A stretch of 17,364 nt of DNA. Source: Clostridiales bacterium. Its GTDB lineage: Bacteria; Bacillota; Clostridia; Lachnospirales; Anaerotignaceae. This document shows, one piece after another, positions 8,357 through 16,076 of the stretch. How positions within the stretch are numbered: the stretch's first letter is position 1; each line of letters begins with the position of its first letter. A program made the position numbers and the translations under genes. The DNA is taken from NCBI GenBank assembly GCA_021202325.1, contig JAJQDF010000200.1, positions 1 to 17,364 on the forward strand, written 5' to 3'. The notes beneath the pieces were generated by a model, which was not told where the DNA came from, made no database searches, and saw only the letters and a list, made by a program, of their open reading frames with translations.

Positions 8357-8889
8357 TGCTTATGAATTTACCTAATAAACTTACAATGTTCAGAGTTATA
8401 CTCATACCTGTGTTTATAGTTGTGCTTATGACGGGGATTATTCCTGCACCCGCAAGCCGGTATATTGCAGTTGTCATTTTCTGCGTAGCTTCGTTTACGG
8501 ACTATCTGGACGGACATATTGCCAGAAAATATAACCTTGTGACCAACTTCGGAAAGTTTATGGATCCCTTGGCGGACAAGCTTTTAGTTTCGGCCGCTCT
8601 CATATGCATGATAGAGCTTGGACTGCTTCCGGCATGGATTGTAATAATAATAATAAGCAGGGAATTCATAATAACCGGATTCAGGCTTATTGCCGCCGAA
8701 GGCGGACTTGTTATTGCGGCCAGCTGGTGGGGCAAAATAAAGACAGTGACACAGATGGCAATGATAATAATTGTACTGCTTGGCATAGGTGGAATAATCG
8801 GAAACATACTTATAGTTCTTGCCACAATCTTCACCATAATATCGGGCGTGGACTACATCGTTAAAAATATCAATGTGCTTAAAAACTGA
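8356..8889 (+). CDS. pgsA: CDP-diacylglycerol--glycerol-3-phosphate 3-phosphatidyltransferase
   Basis: An integral membrane enzyme of 177 residues that makes phosphatidylglycerol phosphate, the committed step to phosphatidylglycerol and cardiolipin. The CDP-alcohol phosphatidyltransferase signature is complete: Asp49, Asp52-Gly53, Ala56-Arg57, Gly66, Asp70 and Asp74 with the standard spacing. Several hydrophobic helices surround it (about 12-30, 35-48, 75-100, 128-150, 152-170). N-terminal NLPNKLTMFRVILIP is typical of PgsA. The ATG at 8356 overlaps the rimO stop and has GGGGAGG about 10 bases upstream; ATG 8362 is an alternative that would lose two residues. It sits between rimO and cinA, an arrangement I know from other Firmicutes. 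Confidence 0.94.
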   Translation: MLMNLPNKLTMFRVILIPVFIVVLMTGIIPAPASRYIAVVIFCVASFTDYLDGHIARKYNLVTNFGKFMDPLADKLLVSAALICMIELGLLPAWIVIIIISREFIITGFRLIAAEGGLVIAASWWGKIKTVTQMAMIIIVLLGIGGIIGNILIVLATIFTIISGVDYIVKNINVLKN

Positions 8890-8905
8890 TTCGGAGGCGG
8901 TTTTA

Positions 8906-10138
8906 ATGAATGCTGAAATACTTGCCATAGGAACGGAAATCCTTTTGGGAGACATTGTTAATACAAATGCCCAGTTCATATCGCAGGAACTGGCGGAGCT
9001 TGGAATAGGCGTATACTGGCAGACCGTTGTGGGCGACAATCCGGAGAGAATGAAGAAGGCCATGCACAATGCCTTTGACAGAGCCGATATAATAATAACC
9101 ACCGGCGGCCTTGGCCCAACGGAGGACGATCTGACAAAGGAAATAGGTGCGGAATATTTCGGAAGGAAGCTTTATTTGGACGACAAAGCCCTTGAGAGGA
9201 TAAAGCAGTTCTTTGATAGGATGAAGAGGCCTATGATGGAGAACAACGTTAAGCAGGCCATGATTCCCGAAGGCGCCATAGTGATGTACAATGATTTCGG
9301 CACAGCGCCCGGAATAATAATAGAAAACGGAGAAAAAATACTTATAATGATGCCGGGGCCTCCCAGAGAGATGAAGCCCATGTTTATGGGACAGGTAAAG
9401 CCCTATTTGGAATCAAAGCAGGAATATACCCTTGTGTCTAAAACCCTGAGAGTAGCAGGAGTCGGCGAAAGCGCCATGGAAATGCGTGTAAAGGACCTGA
9501 TTGATGCTCAGACAAATCCTACGGTTGCGCCCTATGCCAAGGTTGTAGAGGCTGTGCTGAGAATAACGGCAAAGGCTGATACAAAGGAAGAGGCCGAAAA
9601 AATAATAGAGCCCGTTGCCGAGGAGATCCGCTCGAGATTCGGAGCCGACATATATGCCGAGGGAGACACAACAATGCAGGAAACCGTGGCAAAAATTCTG
9701 CTTGAGAAAAACATGACTATAGCCGTTGCCGAAAGCTGTACAGGCGGCCTTGTTGCATCCAAGCTCATAGAGTATCCCGGAATATCGAAGGTGTTCCTTG
9801 AGGGAGCCGTAACCTACAGCAATGAAGCAAAGATGAAGAGGCTGGGAGTAAAGCCGGAAACATTGAAAAGCTTCGGCGCCGTAAGTGCTGAAACAGCCGC
9901 AGAAATGGCAAGGGGAATAGCCGAAACATCAGGAGCGCAGATAGGAGTATCCACCACCGGAGTTGCAGGCCCCGGACCTTCTGAGGGCAAGCCGGAGGGG
10001 CTTGTATATATAGGCGTAAACATAAAGGGAAAATCCTATGTTAAAGAATTAAATCTGGCCGGATCCCGTGGGCTCATACGCGAAAGAGCGGCCTATAGTG
10101 CGCTGGATTATCTCAGACGAAAACTTATACTTGACTAA
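8906..10138 (+). CDS. cinA: CinA: competence/damage-inducible protein, NMN amidohydrolase domain
   Basis: A 410-residue two-domain protein. Residues 1-170 form the MoCF-like (COG1058) domain with AEILAIGTEILLGDIVNTN and the TTGGLGPTEDD loop. Residues from about 257 form the PncC-type domain, which in characterised members hydrolyses nicotinamide mononucleotide to the acid in pyridine nucleotide salvage; AESCTGG (about 275) and STTGVAGPGP are its hallmarks. The start is ATG 8906, eight bases after GGAGG; an in-frame ATG 11 codons earlier lies inside pgsA without its own ribosome binding site. It is the last gene of the ftsK-rimO-pgsA-cinA run, and the recA promoter overlaps its stop codon, so recA has its own control even if read-through occurs. 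The historical link to competence does not show that this organism is naturally competent. Confidence 0.95.
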   Translation: MNAEILAIGTEILLGDIVNTNAQFISQELAELGIGVYWQTVVGDNPERMKKAMHNAFDRADIIITTGGLGPTEDDLTKEIGAEYFGRKLYLDDKALERIKQFFDRMKRPMMENNVKQAMIPEGAIVMYNDFGTAPGIIIENGEKILIMMPGPPREMKPMFMGQVKPYLESKQEYTLVSKTLRVAGVGESAMEMRVKDLIDAQTNPTVAPYAKVVEAVLRITAKADTKEEAEKIIEPVAEEIRSRFGADIYAEGDTTMQETVAKILLEKNMTIAVAESCTGGLVASKLIEYPGISKVFLEGAVTYSNEAKMKRLGVKPETLKSFGAVSAETAAEMARGIAETSGAQIGVSTTGVAGPGPSEGKPEGLVYIGVNIKGKSYVKELNLAGSRGLIRERAAYSALDYLRRKLILD

Positions 10139-10159
10139 TGAGAATATTTGTTCTATAAT
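10131..10159 (+). promoter_or_regulatory. Sigma-A promoter of recA
   Basis: TTGACT (10131-10136), a 17-base spacer and TATAAT (10154-10159) make a near-consensus promoter. The -35 box overlaps the last codons and stop of cinA. The start should lie near 10166, giving a leader of about 40 bases. Such a strong promoter needs the damage repression proposed in the next entry to stay low. Confidence 0.8.
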
Positions 10160-10173
10160 AAGAACATGAATTC
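10142..10173 (+). promoter_or_regulatory. Two LexA-like (SOS) boxes in the recA promoter
   Basis: Firmicute LexA binds GAAC-N4-GTTC. GAATATTTGTTC (10142-10153) fills the gap between -35 and -10, and GAACATGAATTC (10162-10173) lies just after the -10. Each has one perfect half-site and one base changed in the other (GAAT, or ATTC on the far side). Their centres are 20 bp apart, about two helical turns, and the whole is symmetric about the -10 box. LexA repression is inferred; lexA is not in the window. Confidence 0.6.
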
Positions 10174-10204
10174 GCGAAACTGACTATTGAAAGGAGTCCG
10201 CACT

Positions 10205-11440
10205 GTGGCTGAGAAGAAAAGTAATCCCAAGGATTTTAGTAAATATGATGATAAAGAGAAGGCATTGGAGGCTGCGCTTGCGTACATAGAAAAGCAGTAC
10301 GGCAAGGGAGCGGTTATGAAGCTTGGAGACGAAGCTGACAAATCCAGTGTTGATGTTATTCCCACAGGCTGCCTGAGCCTTGATGTGGCGCTGGGCGTTG
10401 GAGGAATACCAAGAGGAAGAATAATAGAAATATTCGGACCTGAGTCCTCCGGTAAAACAACTGTAGCACTTCATCTTGTGGCAGAAGTACAGAAAATGGG
10501 CGGAATAGCGGCATATGTCGATGCCGAGCATGCCCTTGACCCTGCCTATGCCAAGAATCTTGGCGTTGATACGGAAAATATATATCTTTCCCAGCCGGAC
10601 GACGGCGAACAGGCTCTTGAAATTGCCGAAACAATGGTTCGTTCCGGAGCAATCGATATAGTAATAATAGACTCTGTTGCGGCGCTTGTTCCCAGGGCTG
10701 AAATACAGGGCGAGATGGGCGACTCCCATATGGGACTCCAGGCAAGACTTATGTCCCAGGCTCTTAGAAAAATAACGGCTTTTGCCAATAAATCAAATTG
10801 TACTGTAGTATTTATAAACCAGCTTCGAGAAAAGATTGGCGTAATGTTCGGCAATCCGGAGACAACTACCGGCGGCCGTGCTCTAAAATTCTATGCTACT
10901 GTCCGCCTCGATATAAGAAGGGCGGATGCCATAAAGGTAAATAATGAAATCGTGGGCAACAGAACAAAGGTAAAGGTTGTTAAAAATAAAGTTGCGCCTC
11001 CGTTTAAGACAACGGAGTTTGATATAATGTACGGCCAGGGCATATCCAGAGAGGGCGACACACTGGATATGGCGGTAGAGCTCAACATAGTCAATAAGAG
11101 CGGCGCATGGTACACATATAACGGCGATAAAATTGGCCAGGGAAGAGAAAATGCTAAGATTTTCCTGAAAGAGCATCCCGAAGTATGCGAAGAAATAGAA
11201 GAGCAGGTTCGCATACACTATGGATTTGATGAGGAAAGCAGAAAGAATGCGGCTGAGGCCAAAGAAGCCGCCGAAGCTGAGGAAAAGCCGGCTGCAAAAT
11301 CCAGAAAGAGCAAAAAGGCCGAAATAATCAACGAGGACGATGAGGACATACTTATTATTCCTTCCGATGCGTACACAATGGACGACGATGAGATTGAAAA
11401 CGGCTTAGACGAAAATTACGATGATTATAACGAGGATTGA
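10205..11440 (+). CDS. recA: Recombinase RecA
   Basis: Cytosolic ATP-dependent recombinase that forms filaments on single-stranded DNA, performs strand exchange and triggers LexA self-cleavage. Walker A GPESSGKT spans residues 78-85. The DNA-binding loop regions ([14 protein letters not shown] and [10 protein letters not shown]) and the QLREKIG helix are intact. The GTG start has AAAGGAG eight bases upstream; a TTG six codons earlier overlaps that site and is rejected. The protein is 411 residues, longer than the roughly 350 usual in Bacillus, because of a tail from about 345. The tail is first Ala/Glu/Lys-rich, with a basic KSRKSKK patch, then very acidic to the end. Acidic RecA tails are known to tune DNA binding; this one is unusually long. 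The gene overlaps recX by 20 bases. Confidence 0.98.
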   Translation: MAEKKSNPKDFSKYDDKEKALEAALAYIEKQYGKGAVMKLGDEADKSSVDVIPTGCLSLDVALGVGGIPRGRIIEIFGPESSGKTTVALHLVAEVQKMGGIAAYVDAEHALDPAYAKNLGVDTENIYLSQPDDGEQALEIAETMVRSGAIDIVIIDSVAALVPRAEIQGEMGDSHMGLQARLMSQALRKITAFANKSNCTVVFINQLREKIGVMFGNPETTTGGRALKFYATVRLDIRRADAIKVNNEIVGNRTKVKVVKNKVAPPFKTTEFDIMYGQGISREGDTLDMAVELNIVNKSGAWYTYNGDKIGQGRENAKIFLKEHPEVCEEIEEQVRIHYGFDEESRKNAAEAKEAAEAEEKPAAKSRKSKKAEIINEDDEDILIIPSDAYTMDDDEIENGLDENYDDYNED

Positions 11441-12038
11441 CCAGCAGAAAAGGGATAAGTCGAGATATTCCGTATACATAGATGGGGAGTTCGCCTTTGG
11501 CCTCATTATGGAAGACATAATGTATTTCAAGCTGAGAGTCGGTGAAGAAATACCCGAAGAAAAGTACAGATACATTATGGACACAACTGTCTATATAAAG
11601 GCGCAGGACACGGCCATAAAATATATAGGCTACAAAATGCGCACTGCCAAGGAGGTTCGAGACAAGCTTTCCGAATATTCCGAGGAAGTGATTGATAAGG
11701 TCATGGACTTTTTGGAAAAGTACGAATATATCGACGATGAGCTTTACTGTGAAAAATATATTGAGGAAACCGTCAGGCTTAAGCCCAAAGGAAAGCTGTT
11801 GATAAAACAGGAACTGAAGGCCAGAGGGATAGACGATGACATAATTTCCAAGGCACTGGATGAGGCCGATATTGACGAACAAGCCCAGGCAGAGGTGCTT
11901 CTTATGAAAAGATACGAGGACTTTGCAAACATGGATCAGAAGGAACTGGCCAGGGTTTACGGTTATCTTGGCAGGAAGGGATATTCCTACGGAGTGATAA
12001 AGGCTGCAGTATCGAGCCTTGCGGAAAAAGGAATATGA
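11421..12038 (+). CDS. recX: Regulatory protein RecX
   Basis: A 205-residue helical protein that binds RecA filaments and modulates their activity. The N-terminus [23 protein letters not shown] resembles Firmicute RecX, and three-helix RecX repeats follow, including [34 protein letters not shown] and [23 protein letters not shown]. The length is in the family's usual range. The ATG lies inside the end of recA in another frame with no clear Shine-Dalgarno, so translation is probably coupled to recA, keeping activator and modulator in proportion. A terminator follows 10 bases after the stop. Confidence 0.93.
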   Translation: MIITRIDQQKRDKSRYSVYIDGEFAFGLIMEDIMYFKLRVGEEIPEEKYRYIMDTTVYIKAQDTAIKYIGYKMRTAKEVRDKLSEYSEEVIDKVMDFLEKYEYIDDELYCEKYIEETVRLKPKGKLLIKQELKARGIDDDIISKALDEADIDEQAQAEVLLMKRYEDFANMDQKELARVYGYLGRKGYSYGVIKAAVSSLAEKGI

Positions 12039-12047
12039 TATTATAAT
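12019..12047 (+). promoter_or_regulatory. Possible promoter of the TPR gene
   Basis: TTGCGG (12019-12024), a 17-base spacer and a perfect TATAAT (12042-12047) overlap the recX stop. The -35 matches only 3 of 6 positions. The predicted start near 12054 lies inside the left arm of the adjacent terminator, so the new RNA could not form the whole hairpin. No other convincing promoter precedes the TPR gene. Confidence 0.45.
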
Positions 12048-12078
12048 TAGGAGTACAGAATGGCTGTGCTCCTATTTT
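12048..12078 (+). terminator. Intrinsic terminator after recA-recX
   Basis: TAGGAGTACAG (12048-12058) pairs with CTGTGCTCCTA (12064-12074) over 11 bp with one T-G wobble and loop AATGG, followed by TTTT. The U-run is short, so termination may be partial. Confidence 0.75.
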
Positions 12079-12124
12079 CATAGGGGCGGCAGAAGGAAGG
12101 CATAAAAGTACAAGGAGAAAAATA

Positions 12125-14839
12125 ATGGGCTATTATTTGAAGGATATACTTGAGCTGAGACAGGAATTGGCGGAGGCCTATGATGCTAAACGATATATTG
12201 AGGCTATTGATGACGGAAACAGAATTATTGAGATTTATAAGGAAAATGATGCCTGCAATACCGAAGCTTATGCCGACGACTTGAACAATCTGGCTATACT
12301 GTATGACGATGTTCATATAACCGCTAAGGCGGCGGAACTGTACAGGGAGGCTGCAAAGCTTAAAAAGGAATTGTTGGGAGAGGACAGCGAAAGCTATATG
12401 GAAACGCTGTCTGATTTGGGAGTATTGTTAAGCACCATCGGAGAGTCCACAGAGGCCGAAGAGATACTTACCGCCGTAAAGACTTACATGGGAAACAGTT
12501 ATGGCACAAACAGCGAGGAATATGTAAGAAGCCTTTACAACTACTCAAATGCCCTTGCCGATGATGAAAAATATGAAGAGGCCATAGCGTCTTTAACAGA
12601 GACACTGGAGTGCGCAAAGAGGGTAAAGGATTTGCCTACCGGAGAATATGTGGATATTCATGTCAGCATTGCCGATGCCTGCCGCCGATACGGAAACTAC
12701 CGCAGAGCCAGAGACGAATACCAGCGTGCATTCAGAATAGCCGACAATAAGGACAGCTATTTCAAGATGATGAGTTTTTTGAATGCTGCCATGGTTTATG
12801 CGGAGTGTGAGCTTTATGGTGACGCTGCCGAGTTATATGAAAAAGCCATTGCCGTAAGAGAAAAGATACTTGATACGAACCATTTGGATTTTATTACGGT
12901 GCTGAATAATCTGGCGGCTGCTTACAATAAAAACAAACAGAGTGAAAAAGCCTTAGAGGTTCATGAAAAAATACTGAAACAGGTGGAAGCACTCCTTGGA
13001 AAGGATCATGTTTTTTATGGAGATGCGTTGACAAACATCGGCGTAGATTACTGTATGATGGAGGACTACAACAAGTCAATAGAATACCATAACAAGGCGC
13101 TGGAGATAAAGAAAAAGGCTGTCGGCGAAAAAAACATACACTATATATGGTCGCTTGTCAGTCTGGCCGAAATTTACGAAAAAATGGGCAAGCTGGACAG
13201 AGCCGTTGAAATTCAGGATAATATTTTGGAGCTGAAGCGCCAAACCTTGGGTGAGGTAAACAATCCGGTGGTCGATTCGCTGACAAGTTTGGGAAGACTG
13301 TATATTCAAATAGGCGACCAGGAAAAAGCCCAGGGATTTTTGATGCAGGCTTTCATAATGGGCAGAGAGATAATAACCGTTGCGGGGCTTAATGTGGACG
13401 GCTTCGGCGAGACAATGAGGCTTTTGGCCGAGTCCTACTCCAAGGGCGGCAATGTCGATAAAACGGAGGAGTACTGCAGACATTTAACAGAGTACAGAAA
13501 AAGATGCTACAGGAACAACCACCCCAGATATGCCAGATCTCTTTATGAGGGCGCAAAGATATTGATGGACTTAGGGATGTATGAGGATGCGGAAACATAT
13601 CTTGAGGATGCAGAGACCATTGTCGAAACTATGGTCGGAACCGATACAAAATTCTATCGTGACTGCATTTATTTATACTGTGAGGCACTCTATAACGGCG
13701 GGAAATACACCAAGGCCGCAGACAGGCTGAAAAAAGCCGCTTCGGTTTTAAAAAAATCCGATGACGGCAATGAGAACCTTATCAAAGTAATGTTCATGCA
13801 GGCAAAAACCCAGTATATACTGGGCTACCCCAAAAAGGCCGACGAGATTATTTTCCGTGCCGAGGGATTGGCCTCAAGAAGCGACAAGGATTTCAGCGGA
13901 CTTTTGATTAAGGAAAAGGGCGAATACGGCGCCGCTATGGAAAAATGCGGTGACCATAGAGAAGCCGCCGATATACTCAACGATGTGTGCGAGGAAATAA
14001 GCGAGGAGGACAAAAAAACAGCCTACGGCCTGTTTTTGGCCTGCGCCAAGGCTCTCTGCGGCTGTGAGGAATATTCAGATGCGGTGGAGCGGGCAAGCGA
14101 AGCGGCTAAGCTGGCCGAGAAGGACGAGGAAAAAGCCGAAGCCAACATAATTTATGCCAAGGCGCTTATAAAGACCGGAAAATATGCCAAGGCTGCCGAA
14201 GTTCTCGAATTGCTGGCCGGAAATATTACAAAGGACAGCTATCTTTATATAAAATATGCTTCTCAGGTATTCTGCCTGTCGGGAGAGGCCTATGCATACG
14301 GCGGAGATTCCAAGAGGGCAACGGAATGCTTTGATAAGGGAATTGCCGAGGCAAAGGCCAGGGACAATATTCCTGCCGGCGAATACAACGAATTTTTGAG
14401 AACGGCTTCTGATGTGGCCGCCAACGATAAGGACTACCCCAAGGCTATAGAATATATTTGTGAAAACGCACTGCTTGTAAGGCGTGAAAAGGGCGAAACA
14501 ACGGATTTTGCCGACTTGCTGGTTAAGGCGGCAGGGCTGTATATGCTGGAGGAAAGATATACCGATGCGGCGGCTATGTATGAAAAGTCCGCAAAAATAT
14601 ATGCTGCTTTCTGCGGAAAAGCTTCAAATGAGCGAATGGATGCGGAGCTGGATTTGTGCAGGGCAATGATGGGCGACAAAAAATACAAGGAGACCGCCGA
14701 AAAAATAGAGCAAATGGACACCTTCGGCGGACGGCAGAATGAATTTAAGGAAGTGCTTATATCCTGCTATAAGGCCATGGGCGCCGTTGGAAAGCTTTTT
14801 AAATTAAAACTTGGTGGAAATATTGATACAAACAATTAA
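12125..14839 (+). CDS. Large tetratricopeptide-repeat protein, function unknown
   Basis: A 904-residue protein built almost wholly of TPR units of the kinesin-light-chain-like type. I count about 20 to 22 helical pairs from residue 4 to the end. In the first two thirds the spacing is about 42 residues, with the pattern A/L-x-x-L-A-x-x-Y then A-x-x-x-Y-x-x-A and often a KK(E)LLG-like linker. Clear units start near LNNLAILYDDV, LYNYSNALADD, LNNLAAAYNKN, LTNIGVDYCMM, LVSLAEIYEKM and LTSLGRLYIQI. I see no signal peptide, membrane helix or enzyme domain, so it is probably a cytosolic protein-binding scaffold. AAGGAG lies 7 bases before the ATG. It stands alone between a recX terminator and the rplU promoter; I see no terminator after it. 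Its partner cannot be inferred from the neighbours. Confidence 0.92.
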   Translation: MGYYLKDILELRQELAEAYDAKRYIEAIDDGNRIIEIYKENDACNTEAYADDLNNLAILYDDVHITAKAAELYREAAKLKKELLGEDSESYMETLSDLGVLLSTIGESTEAEEILTAVKTYMGNSYGTNSEEYVRSLYNYSNALADDEKYEEAIASLTETLECAKRVKDLPTGEYVDIHVSIADACRRYGNYRRARDEYQRAFRIADNKDSYFKMMSFLNAAMVYAECELYGDAAELYEKAIAVREKILDTNHLDFITVLNNLAAAYNKNKQSEKALEVHEKILKQVEALLGKDHVFYGDALTNIGVDYCMMEDYNKSIEYHNKALEIKKKAVGEKNIHYIWSLVSLAEIYEKMGKLDRAVEIQDNILELKRQTLGEVNNPVVDSLTSLGRLYIQIGDQEKAQGFLMQAFIMGREIITVAGLNVDGFGETMRLLAESYSKGGNVDKTEEYCRHLTEYRKRCYRNNHPRYARSLYEGAKILMDLGMYEDAETYLEDAETIVETMVGTDTKFYRDCIYLYCEALYNGGKYTKAADRLKKAASVLKKSDDGNENLIKVMFMQAKTQYILGYPKKADEIIFRAEGLASRSDKDFSGLLIKEKGEYGAAMEKCGDHREAADILNDVCEEISEEDKKTAYGLFLACAKALCGCEEYSDAVERASEAAKLAEKDEEKAEANIIYAKALIKTGKYAKAAEVLELLAGNITKDSYLYIKYASQVFCLSGEAYAYGGDSKRATECFDKGIAEAKARDNIPAGEYNEFLRTASDVAANDKDYPKAIEYICENALLVRREKGETTDFADLLVKAAGLYMLEERYTDAAAMYEKSAKIYAAFCGKASNERMDAELDLCRAMMGDKKYKETAEKIEQMDTFGGRQNEFKEVLISCYKAMGAVGKLFKLKLGGNIDTNN

Positions 14840-14887
14840 CAGATATATTGCCGGGGCAAAAAACTGAGTTTTATTGAAAATTTTACA

Positions 14888-14916
14888 TTGACATAAATAA
14901 TTAACTGTGATAACAT
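14888..14916 (+). promoter_or_regulatory. Sigma-A promoter of rplU-prp-rpmA
   Basis: A perfect TTGACA (14888-14893), a 17-base spacer and TAACAT (14911-14916), preceded by an extended TGA motif (14908-14910). The upstream 20 bases are very A/T-rich, like an UP element. Start is expected at about 14923, giving an 86-base leader. Confidence 0.75.
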
Positions 14917-14923
14917 TGTTAAG

Positions 14924-15002
14924 TGTGTTCAGCCGCTCGAAGAGGTTTGAAATCACGGCGTGGGCTGTGATACCATATTCGGCGAGTAAATTGCGAGGAG
15001 GT
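14924..15002 (+). promoter_or_regulatory. Probable ribosomal protein L21 leader
   Basis: The untranslated leader of rplU contains the hairpin ATCACGGC (14952-14959), loop GTGG, GCTGTGAT (14964-14971), one G-T wobble. An outer GGT/ACC pairing (14944-14946 with 14972-14974) encloses it with a bulge on the left side. GCCG near 14932 can pair with CGGC near 14980. Firmicutes commonly carry an autoregulatory L21 leader in this position; I assign it by position and structure, not by a database match. Confidence 0.5.
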
Positions 15003-15008
15003 GTATGT

Positions 15009-15320
15009 ATGTACGCAATTATCGAGACAGGTGGAAAGCAGTACAAGGTATCTGAGGGTGACGTTATCAAAGTTGAGAAGCTTGCTGTTGAGGCAGGCAC
15101 AGCTTATTCATTCGATAAGGTACTTGTTGTTTCAGGTGACAATGGTATTTCTGTAGGCGCTCCCTATGTTGAAGGCGCTAAGGTTGCCGCTACTGTTATT
15201 GGCGATGGTAAGGCTAAAAAGGTTATTATCTATAAGTATAAATCCAAAAAAGGCTTCCATAAGAAAAAAGGCCACAGACAGCCCTACACAATGCTTAAGA
15301 TCGATTCTATCGCTCTTTGA
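15009..15320 (+). CDS. rplU: 50S ribosomal protein L21
   Basis: A 103-residue protein of the large ribosomal subunit that binds 23S rRNA near L20. It begins [14 protein letters not shown], the standard L21 start, and the basic [20 protein letters not shown] segment near residues 75-95 is the L21 signature. The length is the usual one. AGGAGGT ends 6 bases before the ATG. Codons favour GTT, GCT and CTT more than the surrounding genes, as expected of high expression. It is first in rplU-prp-rpmA, with prp starting 5 bases after its stop. Confidence 0.98.
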   Translation: MYAIIETGGKQYKVSEGDVIKVEKLAVEAGTAYSFDKVLVVSGDNGISVGAPYVEGAKVAATVIGDGKAKKVIIYKYKSKKGFHKKKGHRQPYTMLKIDSIAL

Positions 15321-15325
15321 TTATT

Positions 15326-15661
15326 ATGATACGAGTAAATGTATATCGTAATAATACAGGAGATATTTTAGGATTTCGCCTTAAAGGCCACGCAGACTAT
15401 GCCGAAGAAGGCAGTGATATCGTATGTTCGGCGGTTTCCGTCCTTACGATAAACACTATAAACTCTATCGAGCTGTTTACAGACGAGGAGTTTGAATGTA
15501 AGACCGATGAGAAAAAAGGCGGATTCTTGAGTTTCTCTCTCAAAGGAGAGGGAACTGCTTGCCGTGATGCGCAGCTTTTGCTTAAGGCTATGCTCAACGG
15601 CTTAAATGATATTCAAAAAGAATATAGTTTCTATATATCGATAAACGAGGAGGTGCGCTAA
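15326..15661 (+). CDS. prp: Ribosomal-processing cysteine protease Prp
   Basis: A 111-residue protein (YsxB family). In Staphylococcus aureus this protease removes the N-terminal extension of L27. The catalytic pair is at the same positions as in that enzyme: His22 in KGHADYA and Cys34 in DIVCSAVS. The L27 encoded just downstream has the extension, so enzyme and substrate are together. I start at ATG 15326 (MIRVNVYRN); an in-frame TTG at 15317 would overlap the rplU stop. Neither has a clear Shine-Dalgarno, so translation probably depends on ribosomes leaving rplU, which would keep protease levels below those of the ribosomal proteins. Its stop directly abuts the rpmA ATG. Confidence 0.96.
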   Translation: MIRVNVYRNNTGDILGFRLKGHADYAEEGSDIVCSAVSVLTINTINSIELFTDEEFECKTDEKKGGFLSFSLKGEGTACRDAQLLLKAMLNGLNDIQKEYSFYISINEEVR

Positions 15662-15961
15662 ATGTTAAAATTAAACCTTCAGCTTTTCGCTCATAAAAAA
15701 GGTATGGGTTCTACAAAGAACGGACGTGACTCCAAGTCAAAGAGACTTGGCGCTAAACGTGCTGACGGACAGGTTGTAAGAGCCGGAAATATCTTATATA
15801 CACAGAGGGGTACAAAAATCCATCCCGGCAATAACGTAGGTATTGGCGGCAATGATTCACTCTTTGCGCTTATTAACGGACGTGTTAAGTACGAGAGAAA
15901 GGGCAGAGATAAGAAACAGGTTTCTGTTTATCCCGTAGAAGAAGTGGAAATCGCAGAATAA
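15662..15961 (+). CDS. rpmA: 50S ribosomal protein L27, with cleavable N-terminal extension
   Basis: A 99-residue protein of the large subunit whose mature N-terminus reaches toward the peptidyl transferase centre. It begins MLKLNLQLF followed by [15 protein letters not shown]. Mature L27 in other bacteria starts at the A(H/S)KKG point, so nine residues must be removed, the job of Prp. The body, [26 protein letters not shown], is canonical in short blocks. AGGAGGT lies within the end of prp, 7 bases before the ATG, and there is no gap after the prp stop. A strong terminator follows. Confidence 0.98.
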   Translation: MLKLNLQLFAHKKGMGSTKNGRDSKSKRLGAKRADGQVVRAGNILYTQRGTKIHPGNNVGIGGNDSLFALINGRVKYERKGRDKKQVSVYPVEEVEIAE

Positions 15962-15972
15962 TCAAAAAATTT

Positions 15973-16008
15973 GAAGGTTTCAAATGACTCCATTTGGAAC
16001 CTTCTTTT
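15973..16008 (+). terminator. Strong intrinsic terminator after rpmA
   Basis: GAAGGTTTCAAATG (15973-15986) pairs with CATTTGGAACCTTC (15991-16004) over 14 bp with one T-G wobble and the loop ACTC, followed by TTTTGTCTT. An A-run just upstream could also make it work on the other strand. It separates the ribosomal operon from obgE. Confidence 0.92.
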
Positions 16009-16011
16009 GTC

Positions 16012-16040
16012 TTAAGCTGACCAAAGCTTATCTTTATGAT
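16012..16040 (+). promoter_or_regulatory. Weak candidate promoter for obgE
   Basis: TTAAGC (16012-16017), a 17-base spacer and TATGAT (16035-16040). The -10 matches 5 of 6 and the -35 only 3 of 6. A promoter is needed somewhere here because a strong terminator lies just upstream, and this is the best pair I found. Confidence 0.35.
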
Positions 16041-16076
16041 TATTTTTGGTGAACTTATGGCAAGATAAGGACATGA

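Noticed and set aside
8873..8905. Upstream in-frame start for cinA
   Set aside because: It lies within the pgsA coding end without a ribosome binding site, while ATG 8906 has GGAGG at good spacing and the family's usual N-terminus.
14840..14887. Possible terminator after the TPR gene
   Set aside because: Only weak A/T-rich pairing (AAAAC-TGA-GTTTT) and a short GCC/GGC are present, with no convincing stem plus U-run.
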